A stretch of DNA of 5,296 nt from Candidatus Bathyarchaeota archaeon (GTDB lineage: Archaea; Thermoproteota; Bathyarchaeia; Bathyarchaeales; Bathyarchaeaceae). Location: the NCBI GenBank assembly GCA_029879825.1, contig JAOUPL010000083.1, positions 1 to 5,296 on the forward strand. The letters run 5' to 3'. The notes below the pieces were generated by a model. That model was not told the DNA's origin. It did no database searches and saw only the letters and a list, made by a program, of their open reading frames with translations. Below, piece by piece: positions 1-4,951 of the stretch (within the stretch, counting starts at the first letter, position 1; every line of letters begins with the position of its first letter). The position numbers were made by a program, and so were the translations under genes.

Positions 1-707
1 AGTTTTCCCTCTCCCTTCCTATAGTCTGCCTCGCCTTTGTGTCTACAACCCTCCAACCACCTTCCTTTGACCTCCATCCCCTCACAAGTGTAGAGAACCT
101 TGTTTTCGTTGGGAAGAAATTCGTGGACCTTGGTGGTGTAGATTCGGCCACAGTTGGAGCATATGGAAAAGTAGGGGAGAACTTCCACAAATTTCTCCTG
201 TCCAACCTCCTCTCTGACGATTTCTCCTATTCTCTTAGCGTTTATGAGTAATGCCTTGATTTCTTCGTTGAAAAGTCCTTTTTCATAGGCCTCTTTGCCA
301 GACATGAACGTGTATTTTATATCACATGCGTCTAGGGCTTCTAAAAGGAGGGAGCTCATGTGTTCTCCGTAGCTTTTGTGGCAGTTGTAAGGGTCTGGGA
401 TGGACGTTACTGGATAGCCCAAATATTTTTTTAGCGATTTTGGAAGGCCAGCGGGAACTTTTCTTAAGCCGTCTAGGTCGTCGGCGAACGCTATATACTC
501 AGACTTGAATCCTTGCTCCTGGAGGGCTAAAGCGACTGCGTAGGCTCTGGCGCAGTCTGCGAAACTGCCGATGTGGGGAAAACCTGAGGCTCCGAGGCCA
601 CTTTCCGTTCTAATTAAATCGAGGCTTCGACCTAGCTTACGCTCCCTTTCCACGATTTCAACGGCAACTTTGTCGTACCATGTTCCGTGGCCGATGATTT
701 CTGTCAT
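1..707 (-). CDS. lysS: Class I lysyl-tRNA synthetase, N-terminal part (runs off left edge)
   Basis: This enzyme charges tRNA-Lys with lysine in the cytoplasm, using ATP. The class I form is typical of archaea and some bacteria. Reading the minus strand from the ATG at 707 gives 235 uninterrupted codons with no stop before the window edge, so about the C-terminal half, including the KMSKS-type loop, lies outside. Visible signatures are the class I HIGH-type motif PHIGS (residues 44-48) within GLGASGFPHIGSF, the conserved block DDLDGLRKVP (76-85), and a zinc-binding insertion with C183, C186, C208 and C221/H223. The start is supported by an AGGTGG ribosome site 9 bases upstream and by the normal N-terminal distance to the HIGH motif. 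The gene is divergent from the radical SAM gene. It appears intact as far as it can be seen. Family assignment is from remembered motifs. Confidence 0.93.
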   Translation of the reverse strand, partial: MTEIIGHGTWYDKVAVEIVERERKLGRSLDLIRTESGLGASGFPHIGSFADCARAYAVALALQEQGFKSEYIAFADDLDGLRKVPAGLPKSLKKYLGYPVTSIPDPYNCHKSYGEHMSSLLLEALDACDIKYTFMSGKEAYEKGLFNEEIKALLINAKRIGEIVREEVGQEKFVEVLPYFSICSNCGRIYTTKVHEFLPNENKVLYTCEGMEVKGRWLEGCRHKGEADYRKGEGK

Positions 708-716
708 AACTGAAAT

Positions 717-722
717 CCACCT
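717..722 (-). promoter_or_regulatory. Ribosome binding site of lysS
   Basis: The minus strand reads AGGTGG, ending 9 bases before the ATG at 707. It matches the archaeal anti-Shine-Dalgarno consensus and fixes the lysS start. Confidence 0.7.
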
Positions 723-737
723 ACAATAGTTGCGTAG

Positions 738-748
738 TTAAATAAAAA
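738..748 (-). promoter_or_regulatory. Possible box A (TATA) promoter element for lysS
   Basis: The minus strand reads TTTTTATTTAA in the 129-base divergent gap between lysS and the radical SAM gene. Placing the start site about 25 bases downstream gives a leader of only about 10 bases, which is tight with the ribosome site. The element is therefore plausible but not certain. I see no equally clear TATA element for the plus-strand gene in the same gap; the T-rich tract at 751-778 is not a good match. Confidence 0.35.
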
Positions 749-823
749 CAGTTTTTCTTTGTCTTACCTTATTTTTTCATGTGAAGGAAAGGAATATGAC
801 GTAGAATTCGCAGTTTACCTTTG

Positions 824-828
824 AGAGG
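824..828 (+). promoter_or_regulatory. Ribosome binding site of the radical SAM gene
   Basis: AGAGG lies 8 bases before the TTG at 837. An in-frame TGA at 822-824 leaves almost no room for an earlier start, so this site supports the TTG codon. Confidence 0.6.
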
Positions 829-836
829 ATTCCATT

Positions 837-1610
837 TTGGCTTTGTATGATTCGGTGACTAGGCACAAAGCGATGGAGAAACTGGTTGTTAGAAACACCA
901 AGCTTGGTGAGGAGAGGAAGTATTGGCGCTTTCGATTTGACCGTTGGTATGGCGGAATCGTAACCGCTGACGCTGTGGGTTGTGGTCTTCTCTGCAAATA
1001 TTGCTGGGTTTCCGACGCAGTGATGTTTCAGCCAGTTGGGGTTGGGAAATTCTACAGTCCAGATGTTGTTGCCAAAATCTTGGTGAAGATGGCTGGGAAG
1101 AGAAACTTGCGGCAGTTGAGAGTGAGTGGGGGAGAACCCACCATTGGCAAAAGACACCTGCTTCAACTCCTCGACAACCTTGAAGGTCAAGGTCTCCTCT
1201 TCATTTTGGAAACCAACGGAATCTTGATAGGAAACGACCCTAGATACGCGGGAGACCTATCGAAATATGGGTTTCTTAATGTTCGAGTCTCCTTGAAGGG
1301 GTGCGATGAAAAAGAGTTTGCTTTATTGACGGGCGCAAAACCTGAGGGCTTCACCCTTCAATTAAAGGCCTTGGAAAACCTCTTGCGGGAAGGCGTTAGG
1401 TGTCACCCAGCCGTCATGATGTCTTTCTCCACAAAAGAAAGTGTACAGCAGCTAGCTGAAAGGTTAAGAAATATCAATTCTGGCTTAGCCGAAGAGTTGG
1501 AATTTGAGGAGTTGATCCTCTATCCCAAGGTCAAGAGAAAAATTGAGGGGTATCATTTGAGGTATCATACTGCTTACACGCCTGAAAGGATTCCTCGAGA
1601 ACGCATCTAA
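837..1610 (+). CDS. Uncharacterised radical SAM protein, pyruvate-formate-lyase-activase-like
   Basis: The 257-residue protein is predicted to bind a [4Fe-4S] cluster and S-adenosylmethionine and to start radical chemistry; the substrate is unknown. The cluster motif is CX3CX2C at C49, C53 and C56, followed by a tryptophan. It is preceded by RWYGGIVTADAVGCG, a block I recall from an archaeal radical SAM family usually annotated only in general terms. The SAM-binding GGEP motif is at residues 98-101, in RVSGGEPTIG. ETNGILIG (125-132) and VRVSLKG (149-155) match later strands of the partial TIM barrel. I see no second cysteine cluster of SPASM type; C156 and C189 are isolated. The start is TTG, because TGA at 822-824 closes the frame upstream. 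The gene is divergent from lysS and 56 bases before the regulator, with no obvious peptide substrate or partner enzyme beside it. Radical SAM assignment is secure; subfamily is not. Confidence 0.9.
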   Translation: MALYDSVTRHKAMEKLVVRNTKLGEERKYWRFRFDRWYGGIVTADAVGCGLLCKYCWVSDAVMFQPVGVGKFYSPDVVAKILVKMAGKRNLRQLRVSGGEPTIGKRHLLQLLDNLEGQGLLFILETNGILIGNDPRYAGDLSKYGFLNVRVSLKGCDEKEFALLTGAKPEGFTLQLKALENLLREGVRCHPAVMMSFSTKESVQQLAERLRNINSGLAEELEFEELILYPKVKRKIEGYHLRYHTAYTPERIPRERI

Positions 1611-1652
1611 CGGGGAATCTTATTAACGTCTACCAATCGTTATGTTAAGGTT

Positions 1653-1657
1653 AGGAG
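1653..1657 (+). promoter_or_regulatory. Ribosome binding site of the winged-helix gene
   Basis: AGGAG lies 9 bases before the TTG at 1667. It favours that codon over the ATG at 1642, which is in another frame. Confidence 0.5.
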
Positions 1658-1666
1658 TGCCTAGAA

Positions 1667-2159
1667 TTGGAGGAGGAGCGAGTCTGGCCTTACGTTCTTC
1701 CTTTTCCCCTGGAACCTGAAAAGCGTAAACTGATTTGGAGTATTCTCCAATCCAGAGTAGGCATGAGCATTCTCATGAAGATGAAGGTAGGACCGCACCT
1801 ATCAACAAGACCTGATCCGAGGAACTCCTTACTCAAACAAATCCATAATAGAATACCTGAAAAGAATGGTTTCAGCTGGCATGCTTGAACACGGCATGAA
1901 ACAGGTCTTAACCGAAAAAAGGAGAGTTTGGGTTAAGTGGTATACGCCTACGAGGCTTGGAAGATGGTTCATTCTTTTCCTAAAGCCTCCTACAGAAATT
2001 CCCGCCGACTTGGCTAGAAAAACCATTGAGGAACTATTCCAAGTCTATTCCTCCAGCATAGTTGAAGTTTGCGAAAAATACGGAATTGACCTTGACCCCT
2101 TTCATCGTATCCTAACCCAACAGTACCTCAAGAAAACATCGAAAAGAAGCCTAGAGTAG
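1667..2159 (+). pseudogene. Winged-helix DNA-binding protein, interrupted by a one-base frameshift
   Basis: Two overlapping frames together make one coherent protein of about 163 residues. The first frame runs from the TTG at 1667 to a stop at 1886-1888. It is protein-like through its first 41 codons (ending ILMKMKV at 1789) and then becomes unlike a folded protein. The second frame is open from 1791, just after a TAG at 1788-1790, to the stop at 2157-2159. It continues as DRTYQQDLIRGTPYSNKSII. Dropping one G at 1790/1791 joins them. The joined protein has a helix-turn-helix (QQDLI...SNKSIIEYLKRMVSAGML), then a charged wing and WVKWYTPTRLGRWFILFLKPP, then a C-terminal helical segment. This suggests an archaeal transcriptional regulator, perhaps dimeric; its target is unknown. 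A weak CTTATTAA at 1619-1626 may be its box A. The break could be a sequencing error, a true mutation or recoding. Confidence 0.72.
1866..2159 (+). CDS. Second-frame fragment of the winged-helix protein (97 residues if started at ATG 1866)
   Basis: This is the part of the broken regulator that could be translated alone, starting at MVSAGML. The in-frame coding signal clearly extends upstream to 1791 and includes the helix-turn-helix, so the ATG at 1866 is an internal methionine and not the natural start. No good ribosome site precedes it. A product from here would lack the first part of the DNA-binding helix pair but keep the wing and the C-terminal helices. It is listed separately because an automatic annotation would probably call it as an independent hypothetical gene. 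Confidence 0.4.
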   Translation: MVSAGMLEHGMKQVLTEKRRVWVKWYTPTRLGRWFILFLKPPTEIPADLARKTIEELFQVYSSSIVEVCEKYGIDLDPFHRILTQQYLKKTSKRSLE

Positions 2160-2176
2160 TCATATTTCGCAAAATC

Positions 2177-2184
2177 TTATTATA
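2177..2184 (+). promoter_or_regulatory. Box A (TATA) promoter element of the small zinc-ribbon gene
   Basis: TTATTATA in the 54-base gap after the regulator is a good archaeal TATA match. A start site about 25 bases downstream would fall close to the ATG at 2214. This predicts a very short leader or leaderless mRNA, and fits the lack of a strong ribosome site there. Confidence 0.5.
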
Positions 2185-2213
2185 TCCACTATGCGGCTGT
2201 AGTAACGTGAACC

Positions 2214-2567
2214 ATGAATAGTCGCGGAATAGTTATGAGCGAAGCTTTTTCAGCTGGTTTAGGAATGGCTTTAGGGCTGGTTATGGGCCAGTGTATGCTC
2301 CAAGCCACGAGACCACCAGAAAAAGTTGCAGTCAAACGAGTTCTTGTATGCCAAAAGTGCGCCGCACAGAATCCCATGGAAAACAAGTTCTGCGGTAACT
2401 GCGGGCAAAGTCTTTATTCTCCTCCACAGACTACGTGCCAAAAATGCAGCTCGAAGATGCCTGCTTCTATGAAGTATTGTGGAAATTGCGGCTCGATTCT
2501 AAAGAGATCGATATCTGTGAGAAGTAAGGCCCAGAACAAAAAAGAGAAGTATGGAGTCAGTTACTGA
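2214..2567 (+). CDS. Small double zinc-ribbon protein with a hydrophobic N-terminal segment, resembling the SPFH protein tail
   Basis: The 117-residue protein has a glycine-rich hydrophobic stretch (about 11-29, AFSAGLGMALGLVMG), a linker, and two C4 zinc ribbons: C46/C49/C60/C63 and C75/C78/C89/C92, each CX2C-X10-CX2C. A basic tail of about 20 residues follows. The order and wording closely follow the C-terminus of the neighbouring SPFH protein: VCQKCAAQN...KFCGNCGQSL here against VCQSCGAQN...KFCGNCGTSL there, and PASMKYCGNCGS against PATMKFCGNCGS. It looks like a free-standing version of that tail, with two ribbons where the SPFH protein has three. The ATG at 2214 fits the promoter spacing; a second ATG at 2235 (residue 8) is possible. 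It is convergent with the SPFH gene and overlaps its end by 7 bases. Its role is unknown; membrane or SPFH-assembly binding through the glycine-rich segment is inference. Confidence 0.85.
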   Translation: MNSRGIVMSEAFSAGLGMALGLVMGQCMLQATRPPEKVAVKRVLVCQKCAAQNPMENKFCGNCGQSLYSPPQTTCQKCSSKMPASMKYCGNCGSILKRSISVRSKAQNKKEKYGVSY

Positions 2568-2800
2568 AGCGTTGCACCGCAACTGCCACAGAACTTGCTG
2601 GCAGATGGGTTTTTCGCTTTACACTTTGGGCATTCAATTTCCTCTGGCTTCAAAGAAGAACCACAGTTGCCGCAGAACTTCATGGTTGCTGGCACCTCTG
2701 CCCCGCACTTGGGGCATTTCACTTTGGCTACTGGAACGAGACTCGTTCCACAGTTTCCGCAGAATTTAGTTCCAACGGCGTTCTGGGCTCCACAGCTTTG
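2349..2800. repeat. Diverged zinc-ribbon coding repeats, in inverted orientation across a convergent gene junction
   Basis: Five ribbon-coding modules lie here: two on the plus strand (small zinc-ribbon gene) and three on the minus strand (SPFH tail), each with a period of 84-87 bases. Modules of the two genes point towards each other, so the region is an imperfect inverted repeat. For example, the plus strand near 2384-2400 and the complement of 2748-2765 both carry TTCTGCGGNAACTG. Synonymous positions differ widely, so the duplication is old or the similarity is kept by selection on the protein. Confidence 0.6.
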
Positions 2801-3634
2801 ACATACTATGAGCTGCTGTGGGGCTGCGGGAGCTTGGGGCTGCATTGCTTTTGCCATTGTCGCTCCTATGCCTATTCCCACGCCTGCTCCGACTCCGGCC
2901 GCAGCGGCTCCACCTCCTCCTCCAGGTGGAATTTCTGCGACAGTCTCCTTCGCATACTGCATTGCCATGGCTTGCTGTCCCATGCCTGAGGCAAATCGCC
3001 TTGCTTCTTCTGGGATTTTGACGCCTTCAAAGACGGCGTCTATTACTTTAAGGCCTATTCGTGCGGCTTCATCTCTAATTATTAAGGAGACTTTGTCGGT
3101 TGTTTCATCTACGTTTTTTACCAAGCCAAAAATGTCGTGGTTGGCAAATTCATCTATGACCCGTTCATTTATGAAACCGCGGATATATCTTTCAACGTCG
3201 CTGGAGGTGCTGGCTCCTTGGTTTCCGAAAAACTCCACCACGAATAGCTTTGGGTCTTCTACTTTGTAGAGCAGATAACCGTAGAAACCGATCTCTGCTT
3301 GATATTGTATGGCTCCGCTGGGTGCAGAATAACCTTGTCCACCAAAGTTTCCTCTGAATTGGCTGTTGCTCACGAATACAACTTCGCATTCAAAGATGTC
3401 ACCAATTATTTTCAGGGCTTTCAAGGCTCCTGTTAGGAGTGGAATGTTCTTGCTTGTTATGGTGTGTCTACCTGGACCGAAAACGTCGTAGGCTTTTCCG
3501 TCGCGGAAGAAAACGCCCCACTGGTTTTCCCTAACGATAACTTGGCTTCCGTACTTCAGGGAGAGTTTGGGAAATCTGTAAGCTATGTCCTCTGGACCTC
3601 CAAAATCCCAAGATACTTTTTCTATGATTGGCAT
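2561..3634 (-). CDS. SPFH/band 7 (stomatin-prohibitin-like) protein with three C-terminal zinc ribbons, COG4260/YdjI type
   Basis: SPFH proteins form membrane-associated scaffolds. The YdjI branch in Bacillus is tied to membrane stress and PspA (recalled literature). This protein has 357 residues from the ATG at 3634. An N-terminal MPIIEKVSWD leads into a typical start of this branch, GSQVIVRENQWGVFFRDGKA (29-48), then VFGPGRHTI (51-59). The SPFH body extends to about residue 215 with no N-terminal membrane helix, and is followed by a short helical stretch. Next comes a glycine/alanine-rich segment (about 238-263, alternating G-V/G-I), a PQAPAAPQQ linker, and three ribbons: C278/281/292/295, C307/310/321/324 and C335/338/349/352, repeating every 28-29 residues. 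A GTG at 3646 extends the frame by four residues, but GGGAGG inside that extension is the likely ribosome site, so I chose the ATG. It lies 13 bases after the helical-protein gene, presumably in one operon. Confidence 0.92.
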   Translation of the reverse strand: MPIIEKVSWDFGGPEDIAYRFPKLSLKYGSQVIVRENQWGVFFRDGKAYDVFGPGRHTITSKNIPLLTGALKALKIIGDIFECEVVFVSNSQFRGNFGGQGYSAPSGAIQYQAEIGFYGYLLYKVEDPKLFVVEFFGNQGASTSSDVERYIRGFINERVIDEFANHDIFGLVKNVDETTDKVSLIIRDEAARIGLKVIDAVFEGVKIPEEARRFASGMGQQAMAMQYAKETVAEIPPGGGGGAAAAGVGAGVGIGIGATMAKAMQPQAPAAPQQLIVCQSCGAQNAVGTKFCGNCGTSLVPVAKVKCPKCGAEVPATMKFCGNCGSSLKPEEIECPKCKAKNPSASKFCGSCGATLQ

Positions 3635-3638
3635 TTTT

Positions 3639-3644
3639 CCTCCC
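3639..3644 (-). promoter_or_regulatory. Ribosome binding site that decides the SPFH start
   Basis: GGGAGG on the minus strand ends 4 bases before the ATG at 3634 and lies inside the extension that a GTG start at 3646 would give. The spacing is short. The conserved protein start MPIIE at the ATG supports this choice. Confidence 0.6.
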
Positions 3645-3647
3645 ACT

Positions 3648-4181
3648 CTAAATTTCTAATGGTCTGAATTGTTTTTCTCGTTCATGCCATTTATTCTCGA
3701 AGGCGAGTAATAAACCTTTTATGTCCTTCACTTCAGCAGGTACATTAGTCCAATTTTCAGCTTCAGCTTCGCTATAAGTCCTATTCACGGCTTCCTTTAG
3801 GCTATCAACATCGTTGCTCAACGCTTTGTCATAGTTGAAAACTCGAGCAAGTTCTTCTTCTCGTATGTGCCCCTTTCTATCCATGAGACCTGCGTAACCA
3901 TAGTCTGCGTGTCTCACCTTCTCCATGACACGGTCCAATACTTGGATGACTTTCTTGAAGTCGCTGCTTGAAGCTGTGAGACCTGCGTTCAAGGCTGCCA
4001 AGTAAGCGTCTTCCCATACGTGGCGCATGTCACGGAGGTCTTCATAAACTAGGTCTCGAAGTTTCTTGTCAAGTTCTCTCAGGTCTTCTTTGGTTCCGTA
4101 TCCTAACGTAAAGAAGTTCTGAATTTGCGAAAAAACGCCTTGTTTATCTTTCACCTTTTCGATCGTATCACGTTCGGCCAT
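3648..4181 (-). CDS. Uncharacterised charged, helical protein cotranscribed with the SPFH gene
   Basis: The 177-residue protein is not one I recognise with confidence. It is soluble and highly charged, without signal peptide, membrane segment or cysteine motif. After a short N-terminus it has FFTLGYGTKEDLRELDKKL (about 23-41). Long amphipathic stretches follow, suggesting an all-alpha fold or coiled coil: the LRDLVYEDLRDMRHVWEDAY region, then DFKKVIQVLDRVMEKV and ARVFNYDKALSNDVDSLKEAV. The segment HADYGYAGLMDRKGHIREEE is rich in aromatic and glycine residues and may be a conserved core. The ATG at 4181 has AGGGG 8 bases upstream and a strong TATA element behind it. Its stop is 13 bases from the SPFH ATG, which suggests one mRNA and possibly translational coupling. 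A physical partnership with the SPFH protein is inferred from this position only. A distant PspA-like role is possible, but I see no specific motif for it. Confidence 0.85.
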   Translation of the reverse strand: MAERDTIEKVKDKQGVFSQIQNFFTLGYGTKEDLRELDKKLRDLVYEDLRDMRHVWEDAYLAALNAGLTASSSDFKKVIQVLDRVMEKVRHADYGYAGLMDRKGHIREEELARVFNYDKALSNDVDSLKEAVNRTYSEAEAENWTNVPAEVKDIKGLLLAFENKWHEREKQFRPLEI

Positions 4182-4231
4182 TAACCAAACCCCTTGTTTT
4201 GCGACCGATCTGATTTAAATGATGACTTGGC

Positions 4232-4243
4232 ATTATATATAAA
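4232..4243 (-). promoter_or_regulatory. Box A (TATA) promoter of the helical-protein/SPFH operon
   Basis: The minus strand reads TTTATATATAAT, the best TATA match in the window. The expected start site is near 4211, giving a leader of about 30 bases to the ATG at 4181. Confidence 0.65.
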
Positions 4244-4264
4244 GATTCTAGATTTATGCGTCAG

Positions 4265-4276
4265 AAATTATAAATA
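4265..4276 (+). promoter_or_regulatory. Box A (TATA) promoter of the arrestin-like gene
   Basis: AAATTATAAATA on the plus strand lies about 22 bases from the minus-strand TATA element of the divergent operon. The predicted start site is near 4297, leaving a leader of about 30 bases to the TTG at 4327. Confidence 0.55.
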
Positions 4277-4312
4277 CCGCTGGCCTTTTTCCCAATAATG
4301 GTTAAACCTGCA

Positions 4313-4320
4313 GAGAGATG
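4313..4320 (+). promoter_or_regulatory. Weak ribosome binding site of the arrestin-like gene
   Basis: GAGAGATG is a purine-rich partial match ending 6 bases before the TTG at 4327. An in-frame TAA at 4321-4323 leaves only ATA (4324) or TTG (4327) as possible starts. Confidence 0.4.
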
Positions 4321-4326
4321 TAATAT

Positions 4327-4902
4327 TTGGGCTTCTTTAAAAGGTTCAAAAAACCGAAAACAAGTGTTTCGTTGACAGTTCCCAAAAGCACTTTCGAATT
4401 GGGGGAAGATTTGAAGGGAGCAATCACTGTGTCATCCGAAGAAGAATTCGACGCAACCGAGGTGAGAGCCGAACTTCGATGCGTCGAGAAAAAGAAACGA
4501 GAAAGATGGGAATATGATGAACGGAGCCGACGCAATGTGCGACGTGTCTACTGGGACATGGCCACGTTGCATTCCGCTGATCCGAAGGCGAGCGGCGAAC
4601 TGCATCTGGTTCCAGGTTTTGGAAAAACGTTCCCCTTTAGCGTTAGCATTCCTGCTGGTGGACGAGAGTCCTTTGACGCCTTGGATGCAGGCGTTACATG
4701 GTCTATTAAAGGAGTTGTGGCCACCAAAGGGCGTCCTGATGCCACCAGCGAAACGATGGAACTTCAGGTGATTAGGCCAGTAGCAGGGTCAACGGTTGCT
4801 AGGGAAAAGGAAGTAGTCATGGTACCGTGTGAGTACTGCGGAAGTCTCATGCCTGAAACGGCAACATCCTGCCCAAATTGTAGGGCACCACGGAAAACTT
4901 AG
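4327..4902 (+). CDS. Arrestin/Spo0M-like domain protein with one C-terminal zinc ribbon
   Basis: The 191-residue protein begins with a short basic MGFFKRFKKPK. A beta-rich domain of arrestin or Spo0M type follows: VSLTVPKSTFELGEDLKGAI (14-33) is the usual first-strand pattern with a 'G-E/D-x-L-x-G' turn. Then come VRAELRCVEKK (46-56), a charged insertion rich in arginine (57-74), the second-half strands FPFSVSIPAGG (103-112), and VTWSIKGVVATKGRPDA (123-139). The C-terminus carries one zinc ribbon, C168/C171/C182/C185, with the same CX2C-X10-CX2C spacing as the ribbons of the SPFH and small zinc-ribbon proteins. There is no membrane helix. Arrestin-like proteins act as adaptors in trafficking or signalling in eukaryotes, and Spo0M affects sporulation and the cell surface in Bacillus; the archaeal role is unknown. 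It is divergent from the SPFH operon across a 145-base promoter region. Fold assignment is from pattern recognition and is moderately sure. Confidence 0.85.
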   Translation: MGFFKRFKKPKTSVSLTVPKSTFELGEDLKGAITVSSEEEFDATEVRAELRCVEKKKRERWEYDERSRRNVRRVYWDMATLHSADPKASGELHLVPGFGKTFPFSVSIPAGGRESFDALDAGVTWSIKGVVATKGRPDATSETMELQVIRPVAGSTVAREKEVVMVPCEYCGSLMPETATSCPNCRAPRKT

Positions 4903-4951
4903 GAATAGCGAAAGTGGTTTTGGCTACCTTATAGCGACGATCTCGTATCGG

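Noticed and set aside
39..251. 70-residue plus-strand open frame
   Set aside because: It is antisense to the continuous lysS frame, which has clear synthetase motifs.
777..1190. 137-residue minus-strand open frame
   Set aside because: It lies antisense to the radical SAM gene, has no recognisable domain and no good ribosome site; the plus-strand frame carries all the motifs.
2349..2800. CRISPR-like or mobile repeat
   Set aside because: The periodicity of about 84-87 bases comes from tandem zinc-ribbon codons within genes, not from non-coding repeats with spacers or terminal repeats.
2808..3269. 153-residue plus-strand open frame, rich in proline and alanine
   Set aside because: It is the complement of the glycine/alanine-rich and SPFH coding region and reflects that composition; no promoter or conserved motif supports it.
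3634..3646. GTG at 3646 as the SPFH start
   Set aside because: The extra four codons include the GGGAGG ribosome site, and the family-like start MPIIE begins at the ATG at 3634.
4298..4375. Possible 25-codon leader peptide starting at the ATG near the predicted start site of the arrestin-like mRNA
   Set aside because: It overlaps the start of the arrestin-like gene in another frame and has low-complexity content; nothing shows translation beyond the chance ATG.
4903..4951. Terminator hairpin between the arrestin-like and membrane-protein genes
   Set aside because: Only a 4-base inverted pair is present, without a following T tract long enough to be convincing.
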